NCBI RefSeq assembly: GCF_003614975.1 | Contig: NZ_QZWI01000008.1 | Location: 1-64,000, forward strand | Source of the DNA: Rahnella bruchi | GTDB lineage: Bacteria; Pseudomonadota; Gammaproteobacteria; Enterobacterales; Enterobacteriaceae | Reading direction: 5' to 3' | DNA length: 64,000 nucleotides | Shown: positions 48,609 to 59,167 of the stretch, one piece after another | Layout of the letters: each line of letters starts with the position of its first letter | Position numbering within the stretch: position 1 is the first letter of the stretch | The notes under the pieces: model-generated | Databases searched by the model: none | Told to the model about the DNA's origin: nothing | The model's input: only the letters and a program-made list of their open reading frames with translations | Translations under genes and position numbers: made by a program

Positions 48609-49553
48609 ATGCTTGTTCATCTTGATTGCTTTGTCATCAGCGCGGATACCGGCAGCTTTTCAGCGGCTGCGCGACAACTCGGGCTGACCTCGGCGGCGGT
48701 AGGGAAAAATGTGACGACGCTGGAAACACAACTTGGCGTGCGCCTGTTTCAGCGTAGTACACGCAAGCTGATGCTGACGGAAGCCGGTGAGCGATTTCTT
48801 CAGGAAGTGCGTGGCGGGCTGACGGCAGTAAAAATGGCGATGCAGGGACTTTCCACCTCAACGGAGCGTCCTTCCGGCACGCTGAAAGTCAGTATGGGCA
48901 CTTTTTTTGGCATGCATTTTATCCTGCCGTTGCTGGTCGAGTTTCTGACCCGTTATCCGGATATCGAGCCTGACTGGGAATTCGATAACCGGAAAATAGA
49001 TCTGATCGGTGAGCGTTTTGATGCCGCTATCGGCGGTGGATTCGATTTACCGCAGGGGATTGTGGCGCGGGAACTGGCACCGATACATGCCGTGCTGGCG
49101 GCGTCACCGGGTTATCTGAGCCAGCACCCACCGTTTCTGGAGCCGGAAGATCTGGCGCGAAGCGCAGGTATCCGCATCCGTTCGCCGCAAACCGGACGGA
49201 TACGCAACTACATGCTGCGTAATGCTTCGGGGCAGGAGGCACCGGTGAATTTACCCGTGCGGATGACGTTTAATGAACCCGAAGCCTGTTGCCGTGCGGC
49301 TGAAATGGGGCTGGGAATGGTGATGGCCAATATGCCGGATCTTCTCCCTGCGCTGGAAAGTGGAAAACTGGTGAGGGTACTTCCTGAATGGTATGCAGAG
49401 GCGGGGGCTGTTTTCCTGTATTTTCCGACACATAAGCTGCTCCCGGCCAAGACCCGGGTGTTCGTCGATTTTATTATTGAGAAATTCCGCGAGCACCATA
49501 TTGCCAGGCGTATTGATGCGCGGATCACCGCACAAAAAATGCCCGACAAATGA
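48609..49553 (+). CDS. LysR-family transcriptional regulator
   Basis: The 314-residue protein has the LysR helix-turn-helix (GSFSAAARQLGLTSAAVGKNVTTLETQLGVRLFQRSTRKL) and the two-lobe effector domain (LKVSMGTFFGMHFILPLLVEF). Regulators of this CrgA/AaeR-like look often control a divergent oxidoreductase gene, as here with the SDR at 47732. ATG 48609 follows CGGAGTAAACGG. Its stop codon lies inside the stem of its own terminator. Confidence 0.9.
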   Translation: MLVHLDCFVISADTGSFSAAARQLGLTSAAVGKNVTTLETQLGVRLFQRSTRKLMLTEAGERFLQEVRGGLTAVKMAMQGLSTSTERPSGTLKVSMGTFFGMHFILPLLVEFLTRYPDIEPDWEFDNRKIDLIGERFDAAIGGGFDLPQGIVARELAPIHAVLAASPGYLSQHPPFLEPEDLARSAGIRIRSPQTGRIRNYMLRNASGQEAPVNLPVRMTFNEPEACCRAAEMGLGMVMANMPDLLPALESGKLVRVLPEWYAEAGAVFLYFPTHKLLPAKTRVFVDFIIEKFREHHIARRIDARITAQKMPDK

Positions 49554-49575
49554 CAACATAGTTGTCATCTTTTTT
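49550..49575 (+). terminator. terminator overlapping the LysR stop codon
   Basis: ATGACAAC and GTTGTCAT form an 8-bp perfect stem with loop ATA followed by CTTTTTT. The LysR stop TGA is within the left arm. Confidence 0.85.
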
Positions 49576-49669
49576 AACGAACTTTGATAGTCTGTGAAAC
49601 AGTCGCGATGCACCGGGCTACCGGGGGCTGATCGCCGCGCTACTTAACCAAACCAAGGAGATGTATACC

Positions 49670-50863
49670 GTGTTCCAACATGTCGATGCCTATGCCGGTG
49701 ACCCGATTTTGTCGCTGATGGAAAGTTTCAAGACCGATCCGAGACAAGATAAGGTAAACCTGAGCATCGGTCTTTATTACGACGAGCAGGGTATTATTCC
49801 GCAACTGGCTGCGGTGGAAAATGCAGAAAACCAGCTGAACGCCGGGCCGCAGGCCGCGTCAGTGTATCTGCCAATGGAAGGTCTGCCGGCATACCGTGCA
49901 GGCATTCAGGAACTGCTGTTTGGTGCCGATCATCCGGCGCTCAAACAACAGCGTATCGCGACGATTCAGACCGTCGGCGGGTCCGGCGCGCTGAAAGTGG
50001 GTGCAGATTTCCTGAAGTTTTATTTCCCGAATTCAGAAGTTTATGTGAGTGACCCGACCTGGGAAAACCACGTGGCTATCTTTGGCGGCGCTGGCTTCAA
50101 AGTGCATACTTATCCGTACTTTGACGCAGAAACACTGGGTGTGAATTTCACCGCGATGATCGAACGCCTGAAAACCTTACCGGCGCAAAGCATCGTGCTG
50201 CTGCACCCGTGCTGTCATAACCCGACGGGTTCTGACCTGACGCCAGCACAGTGGGATCAGGTGATTGAAGTCACCAAACAGCGCGAGCTGATCCCGTTCC
50301 TCGATATCGCCTATCAGGGCTTTGGCGCAGGCATTGATGACGACGCTTACGCCATCCGCGCGATGGCGGCAGCGGGCGTGAACTGCTTCGTCAGCAACTC
50401 CTTCTCGAAAATTTTCTCCCTGTATGGCGAGCGCGTCGGCGGATTGTCTGTGGTCTGTGAAGACAGTGAAGCCGCAGGCCGCGTACTGGGCCAGCTGAAA
50501 GCGACCGTGCGCCGTAACTACTCCAGTCCGCCGAATTTTGGTGCGAAAGTGGTGGCGAAAGTCCTGAGTGACAGCACCCTGAACGCGCAATGGAAAGCAG
50601 AAGTCGAGAAAATGCGTACCCGTATTCTGGAGATGCGCCACACGCTGGTCGACAGCCTGAAAACCGCCTTGCCGGGCCGCAATTTTGACTACCTGCTGCA
50701 ACAGCGCGGGATGTTCAGCTACACCGGTTTCAGCGAAGCGCAGGTGGTTCGTCTGCGTGAAGAGTTCGGTGTATACCTGATCCTCAGCGGTCGCGTGTGC
50801 ATGGCTGGCCTGAATCACCATAATGTGAAACAGGTGGCCGAGGCCTTCGCGGCCGTGCAGTAA
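49670..50863 (+). CDS. tyrB: aromatic amino acid aminotransferase
   Basis: TyrB performs the last transamination in tyrosine and phenylalanine synthesis, and also acts on leucine. The 397-residue product has the aminotransferase I set: HNPTGSDL near 190, DIAYQGFG near 220, and the PLP lysine in [18 protein letters not shown] near 255. The GTG at 49670 gives [12 protein letters not shown], as in E. coli, with AAGGAG nine bases upstream; an ATG at 49661 directly touches the AAGGAG and is therefore rejected. A periplasmic PheC-like gene is 3.5 kb upstream, which may feed phenylpyruvate to this enzyme. Confidence 0.97.
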   Translation: MFQHVDAYAGDPILSLMESFKTDPRQDKVNLSIGLYYDEQGIIPQLAAVENAENQLNAGPQAASVYLPMEGLPAYRAGIQELLFGADHPALKQQRIATIQTVGGSGALKVGADFLKFYFPNSEVYVSDPTWENHVAIFGGAGFKVHTYPYFDAETLGVNFTAMIERLKTLPAQSIVLLHPCCHNPTGSDLTPAQWDQVIEVTKQRELIPFLDIAYQGFGAGIDDDAYAIRAMAAAGVNCFVSNSFSKIFSLYGERVGGLSVVCEDSEAAGRVLGQLKATVRRNYSSPPNFGAKVVAKVLSDSTLNAQWKAEVEKMRTRILEMRHTLVDSLKTALPGRNFDYLLQQRGMFSYTGFSEAQVVRLREEFGVYLILSGRVCMAGLNHHNVKQVAEAFAAVQ

Positions 50864-50928
50864 ATCCCCGTCATACTTCGGGGTGAGTGAGCTTACACCT
50901 TGCTTCAGCCCGAATTATTTAGGGGATT
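50863..50928. repeat. shortened ERIC element after tyrB
   Basis: The segment keeps ERIC-like ends, AATCCCCGTCATACTTC and CCCGAATTATTTAGGGGATT, as an inverted pair, with a shortened centre containing GTGAGTGAGCTTACACC. It starts on the last base of the tyrB stop. Confidence 0.68.
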
Positions 50929-50941
50929 AAGCGTTGTTTAG

Positions 50942-50967
50942 GGCTGACAGAAATGTCGGCCTTTTTT
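50942..50967 (+). terminator. tyrB terminator
   Basis: GGCTGACA and TGTCGGCC pair with one G-T around GAAA, and TTTTTT follows. Confidence 0.88.
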
Positions 50968-51070
50968 GTATTTGCGATCTTCTACCTTTCTTTTTCGCGA
51001 TGTTGCTGCACACTAAATAGACGATTTCGGTTCGCGGGATCGTCATCATCAGACAAGGAGAGAGACCAAA

Positions 51071-51424
51071 ATGACCAGTTCGGAATTGCTCGACTATTGC
51101 ATGGGAAAACCCGGAGCAGAACAAAGTACCCAAAATCAGCTCGGTGCAAATCAGATAAAAGTGGGCGGGGTGATGTTCGCCATGTTCTGCGATTGCCAGG
51201 GACATGAAGCGGTTTCGCTGAAAACCAGCACGGGCATGGCAGGCAAGTTACGTGCCGAACATACCTGTATTCTTCCGGGTAAGAATCTCAATAAAGCGCA
51301 CTGGAATACTGTGGTTCTCGACGGCAGCTTGCCGGATTCTCAATTTTATTCCCTGATCGACAGTTCTTATCAGATGGTTGTCTCCGGCTTAGAGGAACAT
51401 CGCCGTCAGGAAATTGGCATCTGA
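51071..51424 (+). CDS. yjbR: MmcQ/YjbR-family protein
   Basis: The 117-residue protein matches E. coli YjbR (118): SELLDYCMGKPGAEQS, NQIKVGGVMFAMF, AVSLKTS and the signature NKAHWNTVVLDGSLPDSQFY. The family has a double-wing DNA-binding-like fold (CyaY-like), but its role is unknown. The start follows AAGGAGAGAGACCAAA. In E. coli it lies between yjbQ and uvrA; here yjbQ and aphA are missing. Its last 19 bases overlap the 3' end of the convergent flavoprotein gene. Confidence 0.92.
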   Translation: MTSSELLDYCMGKPGAEQSTQNQLGANQIKVGGVMFAMFCDCQGHEAVSLKTSTGMAGKLRAEHTCILPGKNLNKAHWNTVVLDGSLPDSQFYSLIDSSYQMVVSGLEEHRRQEIGI

Positions 51425-52326
51425 TCGCCTGACCAGTGGCCGGTTTTCAGCGTCGCGGGTGAGAAATCCGGTGAGGCTGCACGCCACGGCAATGCGGCGC
51501 GAAAGCGCCACACGCGGGTGATATCCAGACTCCAGTAGCGTTCCGCACCTGCCGGGCCGGGAAACGCTTCCGGCTGCCAGTGGACCTGTGTATGTCCCTG
51601 CAGATGCAAAATATCGCCGTTGTCGAAATCCATAAACAGCAGCGCTGCACGCGGTTCTGCCAGTAAATTTCCCAGCGTATTCATGTACCTGTTGCCGCGA
51701 AAATCCGGTACCCACAGCCGGTTACCCACCAGATGTGCAAATCCCGGCTGACCGCCGCGATGCGACACATCCGCGCCGCCATGCGCGTGACTGGCGATGA
51801 AAAATGTATCTGAACGCGCAATCAGTGCGCGCGCGTCGGCATCCGGCTCCGTCATATCTTCCCGCGGAGGCAGCGGTAAGGTGACCGGCGTATCCGTCAA
51901 TTTGCGGATCTGAATGTACTGCGGACAATTGCCAAAACTCTGATCGACGACGATCTCGATCCGGTTTTTATCAATGCGTCCGATCCTGCCGTTCACCCGG
52001 TTACGCCGCCGGTTGGAAAAGTCGATCCCCAGCCCGCCAATCTGTTTTCCCGGTTGTAAGGCGGCCAGCGCCGGATCGTCCGCCCGCCTTGGGGCATTCA
52101 CCCGCAAATGCGTATCATCCGGCGTGCGGATAAACCCGGCGGGTCCGGTCAGCAGTGTCGCCACCGGCCAGCCGTTTTCATCCAGCGTGGAGATAAACAA
52201 ATAGGGCAGCGCGGCAAAAAACAACCGATGCTGTTCCGGCATCGCTTCACGGATGCCGTGTGCTTCGACGTCAAACCCTGCCATGTCCTGAGCCAGGATT
52301 TCGTCCGCATGGAAAGGGTTTCTCAT
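51406..52326 (-). CDS. pyridoxamine 5'-phosphate oxidase-like FMN-binding protein
   Basis: The 306-residue protein has two split-barrel units of the PNPOx-like fold: FISTLDENGWPVATLLTGPAGFIR near 45 and TFFIASHAHGGADVSHRGG with GNRYMNTLGNLLAEPRAALLFMDF near 175-235. Such proteins bind FMN, F420 or heme; length and plan fit the larger pyridoxamine-oxidase-family proteins often found beside a GST gene. It is not PdxH, lacking that enzyme's usual C-terminal motif. The GST gene is directly upstream on the same strand with five bases between, so the two are co-transcribed. Confidence 0.83.
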   Translation of the reverse strand: MRNPFHADEILAQDMAGFDVEAHGIREAMPEQHRLFFAALPYLFISTLDENGWPVATLLTGPAGFIRTPDDTHLRVNAPRRADDPALAALQPGKQIGGLGIDFSNRRRNRVNGRIGRIDKNRIEIVVDQSFGNCPQYIQIRKLTDTPVTLPLPPREDMTEPDADARALIARSDTFFIASHAHGGADVSHRGGQPGFAHLVGNRLWVPDFRGNRYMNTLGNLLAEPRAALLFMDFDNGDILHLQGHTQVHWQPEAFPGPAGAERYWSLDITRVWRFRAALPWRAASPDFSPATLKTGHWSGDQMPIS

Positions 52327-52331
52327 CGTGT

Positions 52332-52952
52332 TTACCCCACAATTTCAGGCAAAGGTAACGCAGGAAGCGGCGTAAAACCGGGCAGACCTTCAATCCGTGC
52401 AAGCCAGCGCTGAATAGACGGATAACCGGTCAGGGAAACGCCGCCTTCCGGTGCGGTCGCCACGTAGCTGTAACAGGCCAGATCGGCAATGGTGGCGCGA
52501 TCCGTTGCCAGAAACTCACGATTTTCCAGATGCTTGTCCAGCTGCGGCAAGAATCTTGCTGAAATCTTCAGGGCGTTTTCATAGGCTTCCGGCGCAGAAA
52601 ACTGTTTGACCATACGCGCAGACGCCGGACCGAAACGCACTTCCCCGGCGGCACGGGATAACCATTTCTGCACCTCAGCGGCCTTCAGCGGATCTTCCGG
52701 CAACCAGTGGCTGTCGGGCGCATAGCGCTTTACCAGATACACCAGAATCGCGTTGCTGTCGGTGAGCACGTGTTCACCGTCGATAAGAACGGGGATCTGG
52801 CGCAGCGGATTGAGCCGCGCAAATTCTTCTGTCTGGCGCACGTCGGCACCGGCTTCCGTGGCTTCAAACGGCAGATTTAGCATATTCAGCAGCAAGGTCA
52901 CGCGGTGGCAGTGGCCGGAAAGCGGTGTGCTGTAAAGTTGGATGGCGGGCAT
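52332..52952 (-). CDS. glutathione S-transferase family protein
   Basis: The 206-residue protein has the thioredoxin-like N-terminal domain (LYSTPLSGHCHRVTLLLNML; NPLRQIPVLIDGEHVLTDSNAILVYL with the cis-Pro and the Asp-Ser that bind glutathione) and the all-helical C-terminal domain (FLATDRATIADLACYSYVATAPEGG). Its substrate is unknown. Followed by the flavoprotein gene and divergent from a LysR gene, it looks like a small detoxification unit under that regulator. Confidence 0.9.
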   Translation of the reverse strand: MPAIQLYSTPLSGHCHRVTLLLNMLNLPFEATEAGADVRQTEEFARLNPLRQIPVLIDGEHVLTDSNAILVYLVKRYAPDSHWLPEDPLKAAEVQKWLSRAAGEVRFGPASARMVKQFSAPEAYENALKISARFLPQLDKHLENREFLATDRATIADLACYSYVATAPEGGVSLTGYPSIQRWLARIEGLPGFTPLPALPLPEIVG

Positions 52953-53053
52953 GGGTTGTCTCCTTTATGTGTCTGACGTCAAGATTACTCTTGCGCTAAA
53001 TGATTGTGATCCACGAAGATTGAAATTGAGTGTTTCACCTTGTGGAAGAATCT

Positions 53054-53971
53054 ATGGATCGTTTGGATGAAATGGCGATTTTTGTCGCTGTACTTCAGTA
53101 TGGCAGCCTGGCGGAAGCTGCCCGTAAACTTCATCGTTCGCCACCGGCAATCACCCGCGCCATTGCTTCGCTGGAACATCGCTTCGGCGCGAGGCTGGTC
53201 GAGCGCACCACCCGCAGCCTGGCTCCGACCGAAGCGGGCGCCCGGCTGGCAGAAAAGGCGCGAATTTTACTCAGTCAGTATCAGGATGCGGTAGAGGACA
53301 CAGCAGAAACTCAGCTCAGTGGTCTGTTGCGTATCACCGCGCCGGTGCAGTTTGGCCGTAAACACATTGCGCCGCTGGTGATGGAATTTCTGGCGCAGCA
53401 TCCTGACATGCAAATCGAAATGATGCTAAACGACCGGAATCTGGATCTGATCGACGAAGGGTTAGATCTGGCGGTGCGTATCGGGCATCAGGAAGACTCA
53501 GGTAAAGTCGCGCGTAAGGTGGCAGAAGTCACCCGCGTACTGGTCTCTAGCCCGGCGTATCTGGCGTTACACGGCGAGCCGCAGCATCCGTCTGAACTGG
53601 CTTCGCATCAGACGGTGATGGGCACGCTGCGCACGCAAATCCGTGAATGGCGTTTCGGGCCGCATGAGGACGACCTGCGCGTCCGGCTGTCGCCGCGTTT
53701 GCTTTCTAATGACGTCGAATCGCAGCTTCTGGCGGTGCGCAGCGGGCAGGGGATTGCGCGCTTGTTGTCTTATCAGGTGAGCGACGATTTACAGGCGGGC
53801 AGCATGGTAAGACTTCTGGCGGATTTCGAACCGCTGCCACTGCCGGTTCAACTGGTGGCGCAACAGGTGCAGCAGATGCCGCGAAAGGTCAGGACATTCT
53901 GGGATTTCGCTTATCAGCGTCTGAGCGTGCTGCCCCAGCTTCATGCCCTCAGTGCATCCTCAGAACAGTGA
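53054..53971 (+). CDS. LysR-family transcriptional regulator
   Basis: The 305-residue protein has the LysR DNA-binding domain (MDRLDEMAIFVAVLQYGSLAEAARKLHRSPPAITRAIASLEHRFGARL in two overlapping blocks near the N terminus) and an effector domain beginning LRITAPVQFGRKHIAPLV. The start at 53054 follows GGAAGAATCT; a frame to 53030 adds eight residues. It is divergent from the GST-flavoprotein pair, its probable target. Confidence 0.88.
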   Translation: MDRLDEMAIFVAVLQYGSLAEAARKLHRSPPAITRAIASLEHRFGARLVERTTRSLAPTEAGARLAEKARILLSQYQDAVEDTAETQLSGLLRITAPVQFGRKHIAPLVMEFLAQHPDMQIEMMLNDRNLDLIDEGLDLAVRIGHQEDSGKVARKVAEVTRVLVSSPAYLALHGEPQHPSELASHQTVMGTLRTQIREWRFGPHEDDLRVRLSPRLLSNDVESQLLAVRSGQGIARLLSYQVSDDLQAGSMVRLLADFEPLPLPVQLVAQQVQQMPRKVRTFWDFAYQRLSVLPQLHALSASSEQ

Positions 53972-54032
53972 CGCGGATCACGCTCGCTTGCGGTAAAAAT
54001 AACCTACTCTGAGAGTTGTGCAAAAACAGTGA

Positions 54033-55268
<1,236 letters not shown>

Positions 55269-55293
55269 GTTTGAACCGCAATGTAGAAAAGTT

Positions 55294-55322
55294 AGCTCCT
55301 CCCCCTGCGAAGGGGAGGAGCT
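55294..55322. repeat. REP-like hairpin between esterase gene and uvrA
   Basis: AGCTCCTCCCC and GGGGAGGAGCT form an 11-bp perfect stem with loop CTGCGAA. The core CCTCCCC...AAGGGGAGG is shared with the hairpin at 44249-44270. It lies between convergent stops and may also end transcription. Confidence 0.65.
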
Positions 55323-55343
55323 GATCGGCGCTTTAACCTTTCG

Positions 55344-58199
55344 TTAAGCGCTTTTCTTCGCTTGCTGGCTGTGGCGTTCCAGCAACGGTTTCAGGAAGCG
55401 GGCGGTGTGCGATTCTTTGCACTCCGCGACGGTTTCCGGTGTGCCGGCTACCAGAATCTGACCACCCCCCGCACCGCCTTCCGGTCCGAGATCGACAATC
55501 CAGTCCGCGGTTTTTATCACGTCCAGGTTGTGTTCAATCACCACGATGGTGTTGCCCTGATCGCGTAACTGATGCAGTACTTCCAGCAGTTGCTGAATAT
55601 CGGCAAAGTGCAGGCCGGTAGTCGGTTCGTCGAGAATATACAGCGTCTGACCGGTACCGCGTTTGGACAGCTCACGCGCCAGTTTCACGCGCTGCGCTTC
55701 ACCGCCGGACAGCGTGGTCGCCGACTGGCCGAGGCTGATATAAGTCAGACCGACGTCGATCAGCGTCTGCAATTTACGCGCAAGGGCAGGAACGGCATCG
55801 AAGAAACCACGTGCTTCTTCAATGGTCATTTCCAGTACTTCGTGGATGCTCTTGCCTTTGTATTTAATTTCCAGCGTTTCGCGGTTATAGCGTTTGCCTT
55901 TGCACTGATCGCATGGCACATAAATATCCGGCAGGAAGTGCATTTCGACTTTGATCACGCCGTCGCCCTGACAGGCTTCGCAGCGTCCGCCTTTGACGTT
56001 GAAACTGAAACGTCCCGGCGTATAACCGCGTGAACGGGATTCCGGTACACCGGCAAACAGTTCGCGAACCGGGGTGAAAATGCCGGTGTAAGTCGCCGGG
56101 TTAGAACGTGGCGTACGGCCAATCGGGCTCTGATCGATATCGATGACTTTATCGAAATGTCCCAGACCTTCGATTTCGCGATACGGAGCCGCTTCGGCAA
56201 TCGTCGCGCCGTTCAGCTCGCGCTGTGCCAGCGGGAATAGCGTGTCGTTAATCAGCGTCGATTTACCTGAACCGGACACACCGGTGATGCAGGTAAACAG
56301 GCCTACCGGCAGCGTCAGCGTCACGTCTTTCAGGTTGTTGCCTTTCGCGCCGGAAAGTTTCAGCACTTTAGCCGCATCCGCAGGAACACGCTGCGCCGGT
56401 ACAGAAATTTCACGTTTACCGCTGAGGAACTGGCCGGTCAGTGAATTTTCCGTCGCCATGATGTCTTCTGCGGTGCCTTCAGCCACCACTTCGCCGCCAT
56501 GAACGCCAGCTCCCGGACCGATATCAATAATATGGTCAGCGGCGCGGATCGCGTCTTCGTCGTGCTCAACCACAATCACGGTATTGCCCAGATCACGCAG
56601 GTGGATCAGGGTTTCCAGCAGACGTTCGTTGTCGCGCTGATGCAGGCCGATAGACGGCTCATCCAGCACGTACATCACGCCCACCAGACCGGCACCAATC
56701 TGGCTCGCCAGACGGATACGCTGAGCTTCACCGCCAGACAGCGTTTCCGCAGAACGGGACAGTGAGAGGTAATTCAGGCCGACGTTCACCAGGAATTTCA
56801 GGCGATCGCCAATCTCTTTCAGCACTTTCTCAGCAATTTTGGCGCGCTGGCCGCTGAGTTTCATATTGCGGAAGAAATCCATCGCATGGCCGATGCTGAA
56901 ATCAGAGATTTCCGGCAGCGTGGTTTCTTCGACAAACACGTTGCGCGCTTCTTCACGCAGGCGGGTGCCACGACATGAAGTACACGGACGGTTGCTGATG
57001 TATTTGGACAGTTCTTCACGTACCGCGCTGGATTCCGTTTCTTTATAACGGCGTTCCATATTGTGCAGCACGCCTTCAAACGGATGGCGACGGATAGACG
57101 TATCACCGCGATCGTTGATGTATTTGAATTCAATGGTGGTTTTGCCGGAACCGTGCAGGATGGCGTGTTGCACGTCACTGCTCAGGTCATTAAACGGCGC
57201 TTCCACGTCGAAATCATAATGCTCGCCAAGAGAGCGCAGCATCTGGAAGTAATAGAAGTTACGGCGATCCCAGCCGCGGATCGCGCCACCTGCCAGAGAA
57301 AGCTCAGGGTTTTGCACCACACGTTCAGGGTCGAAGAACTGCTGCACGCCCAGCCCGTCACAGGTCGGACAGGCACCGGCCGGGTTGTTGAACGAGAACA
57401 TACGCGGCTCAAGCTCGCGCATGCTGTAGCCACACACCGGACAGGCGAAGTTGGCAGAGAACAGCATCTCATCGGCTTTCGGATCATCCATATCGGCGAC
57501 CACGGCGGTACCGCCGGAAAGCTCAAGCGCGGTTTCAAACGATTCCGCCAGACGCTGCGCCAGATCATCACGCACTTTAAAGCGGTCAACGACCACTTCA
57601 ATGGTGTGCTTTTTCTGCAATTCCAGTTTCGGCGGATCCGATAAGTCACAGACTTCGCCGTCGATACGCGCGCGGATATAGCCCTGCGACGCCAGGTTTT
57701 CCAGCGTCTTGGTGTGCTCGCCTTTGCGATCTTTAACGATAGTCGCCAGCAACATCAGGCGCTGACCTTCCGGCTGCGCCAGCACGTTATCCACCATCTG
57801 GCTGACGGTCTGGGCTGACAGCGGAATATTATGATCCGGGCAGCGCGGCTCGCCTACGCGGGCAAACAGCAGACGCAGGTAGTCGTGGATTTCGGTGATC
57901 GTCCCGACGGTAGAACGCGGGTTATGCGACGTTGATTTTTGCTCAATCGAAATCGCCGGAGACAGACCTTCAATATGGTCGACGTCCGGTTTTTCCATTA
58001 AGGATAAAAATTGGCGTGCGTAGGCAGACAGCGACTCGACATAGCGGCGCTGGCCTTCGGCGTACAGCGTATCGAACGCCAGAGAGGACTTGCCTGAACC
58101 GGATAAGCCGGTGACAACAATCAGTTTGTCGCGCGGGATAATCAGGTTGATATTCTTGAGATTATGGGTGCGTGCGCCCCGAACTTCGATCTTATCCAT
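55344..58199 (-). CDS. uvrA: excinuclease ABC subunit A
   Basis: UvrA is the damage-sensing ATPase of nucleotide excision repair. The 951-residue product has both ABC units: Walker [10 protein letters not shown] near 32 and GVSGSGKST near 640, signatures [12 protein letters not shown] and [12 protein letters not shown], and zinc fingers CPVCGYSM...CPTCDGLG and CEACQGDG...CDQCKGKRY. The C-terminal tail [13 protein letters not shown] makes it about 11 residues longer than E. coli UvrA. It is divergent from ssb and shares an SOS box with it. Confidence 0.98.
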   Translation of the reverse strand: MDKIEVRGARTHNLKNINLIIPRDKLIVVTGLSGSGKSSLAFDTLYAEGQRRYVESLSAYARQFLSLMEKPDVDHIEGLSPAISIEQKSTSHNPRSTVGTITEIHDYLRLLFARVGEPRCPDHNIPLSAQTVSQMVDNVLAQPEGQRLMLLATIVKDRKGEHTKTLENLASQGYIRARIDGEVCDLSDPPKLELQKKHTIEVVVDRFKVRDDLAQRLAESFETALELSGGTAVVADMDDPKADEMLFSANFACPVCGYSMRELEPRMFSFNNPAGACPTCDGLGVQQFFDPERVVQNPELSLAGGAIRGWDRRNFYYFQMLRSLGEHYDFDVEAPFNDLSSDVQHAILHGSGKTTIEFKYINDRGDTSIRRHPFEGVLHNMERRYKETESSAVREELSKYISNRPCTSCRGTRLREEARNVFVEETTLPEISDFSIGHAMDFFRNMKLSGQRAKIAEKVLKEIGDRLKFLVNVGLNYLSLSRSAETLSGGEAQRIRLASQIGAGLVGVMYVLDEPSIGLHQRDNERLLETLIHLRDLGNTVIVVEHDEDAIRAADHIIDIGPGAGVHGGEVVAEGTAEDIMATENSLTGQFLSGKREISVPAQRVPADAAKVLKLSGAKGNNLKDVTLTLPVGLFTCITGVSGSGKSTLINDTLFPLAQRELNGATIAEAAPYREIEGLGHFDKVIDIDQSPIGRTPRSNPATYTGIFTPVRELFAGVPESRSRGYTPGRFSFNVKGGRCEACQGDGVIKVEMHFLPDIYVPCDQCKGKRYNRETLEIKYKGKSIHEVLEMTIEEARGFFDAVPALARKLQTLIDVGLTYISLGQSATTLSGGEAQRVKLARELSKRGTGQTLYILDEPTTGLHFADIQQLLEVLHQLRDQGNTIVVIEHNLDVIKTADWIVDLGPEGGAGGGQILVAGTPETVAECKESHTARFLKPLLERHSQQAKKSA

Positions 58200-58341
58200 T
58201 CATCATTCCCGGTTTAACTTGATAGCTCACCGTGCCGGTGACCGTCGTGAAATACAGCTTCGCGCCAGCCATCGAATCGGGCACAGAGAAGAACGTAACG
58301 CGCAATTATGACACAAATCACAGCCCATGCCACCCCAAAAC

Positions 58342-58357
58342 CTGAATGTATATCCAG
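58342..58357. promoter_or_regulatory. LexA (SOS) box between uvrA and ssb
   Basis: CTGAATGTATATCCAG fits CTG-N10-CAG and, read on the minus strand, resembles the E. coli uvrA box with its TATA-type centre and ATTCAG end. It lies 143 bases before uvrA and 169 before ssb in the 326-base divergent gap. The rest of the gap contains promoter-type DNA but no gene I recognise. Confidence 0.9.
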
Positions 58358-58525
58358 TACTCGATGTAACAATGGAATGTTTGCTGAACAATCTGGAAAG
58401 AATGCCGCATCCTCAGACATCCATGGTACGAAGGTATCGTTTTATGGTTATAATGCTGCAAAGTGTGACCTTCCACACCTCGGATTGTGGTTTCAACCAC
58501 GACATACATCATCAGGAGAATCCAC

Positions 58526-59068
58526 ATGGCCAGCAGAGGCGTAAACAAAGTTATTCTCGTCGGTAATCTGGGACAAGACCCGGAAGTCCGCTACATGCCT
58601 AACGGCGGCGCGGTTGCCAATATCACTCTGGCAACCTCTGAAAGCTGGCGTGACAAAGCCACCGGCGAGCAGAAAGAAAAAACGGAATGGCACCGTGTGG
58701 TGTTGTTCGGCAAATTAGCGGAAGTCGCGGGTGAATACCTGAAGAAAGGTTCTCAGGTTTACATCGAAGGTGCACTGCAAACCCGTAAATGGACCGATCA
58801 GGCTGGCGTTGAAAAATACACCACCGAAGTCGTCGTTAACGTGGGTGGCACCATGCAGATGCTCGGCGGTCGTGCCGGCGGCGGCGCTCCAGCAGGTGGC
58901 GGTCAGCCATCCGCAGGCGGCCAGCAGGGCAGTTGGGGTCAGCCTCAGCAGCCACAAGGCGGCAACCAGTTCAGCGGCGGCCAGCAGGCTCGTCCGGCTG
59001 CGCAGAACAACGCGCCAGCACAGAACAACGAACCCCCAATGGATTTCGACGACGATATCCCGTTCTGA
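58526..59068 (+). CDS. ssb: single-stranded DNA-binding protein
   Basis: SSB coats single-stranded DNA in replication, repair and recombination. The 180-residue product (E. coli 178) has the OB fold ([44 protein letters not shown]), a Gly/Gln/Pro-rich linker from about 115 to 165 and the conserved acidic tip MDFDDDIPF that binds partner proteins. ATG 58526 follows CAGGAGAATCC; the upstream ATG at 58487 has no support. An SOS box and a terminator frame the gene. Confidence 0.98.
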   Translation: MASRGVNKVILVGNLGQDPEVRYMPNGGAVANITLATSESWRDKATGEQKEKTEWHRVVLFGKLAEVAGEYLKKGSQVYIEGALQTRKWTDQAGVEKYTTEVVVNVGGTMQMLGGRAGGGAPAGGGQPSAGGQQGSWGQPQQPQGGNQFSGGQQARPAAQNNAPAQNNEPPMDFDDDIPF

Positions 59069-59113
59069 TGGGTTGCCTTCGGGCATCAATGTCAGACATC
59101 GTGTCAGAAAAAC

Positions 59114-59137
59114 AAAAAGCCCCGAAAGGGGCTTTTT
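59114..59137 (+). terminator. ssb terminator
   Basis: AAAAAGCCCC and GGGGCTTTTT pair perfectly around GAAA. It can also end the convergent amidohydrolase gene on the minus strand. Confidence 0.93.
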
Positions 59138-59167
59138 GCTGTCCGGCATTCAGGGATCTCTGACCCC

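Noticed and set aside
57063-57644. 193-codon plus-strand frame inside uvrA
   Set aside because: Lies wholly opposite conserved UvrA domains and has no family features.
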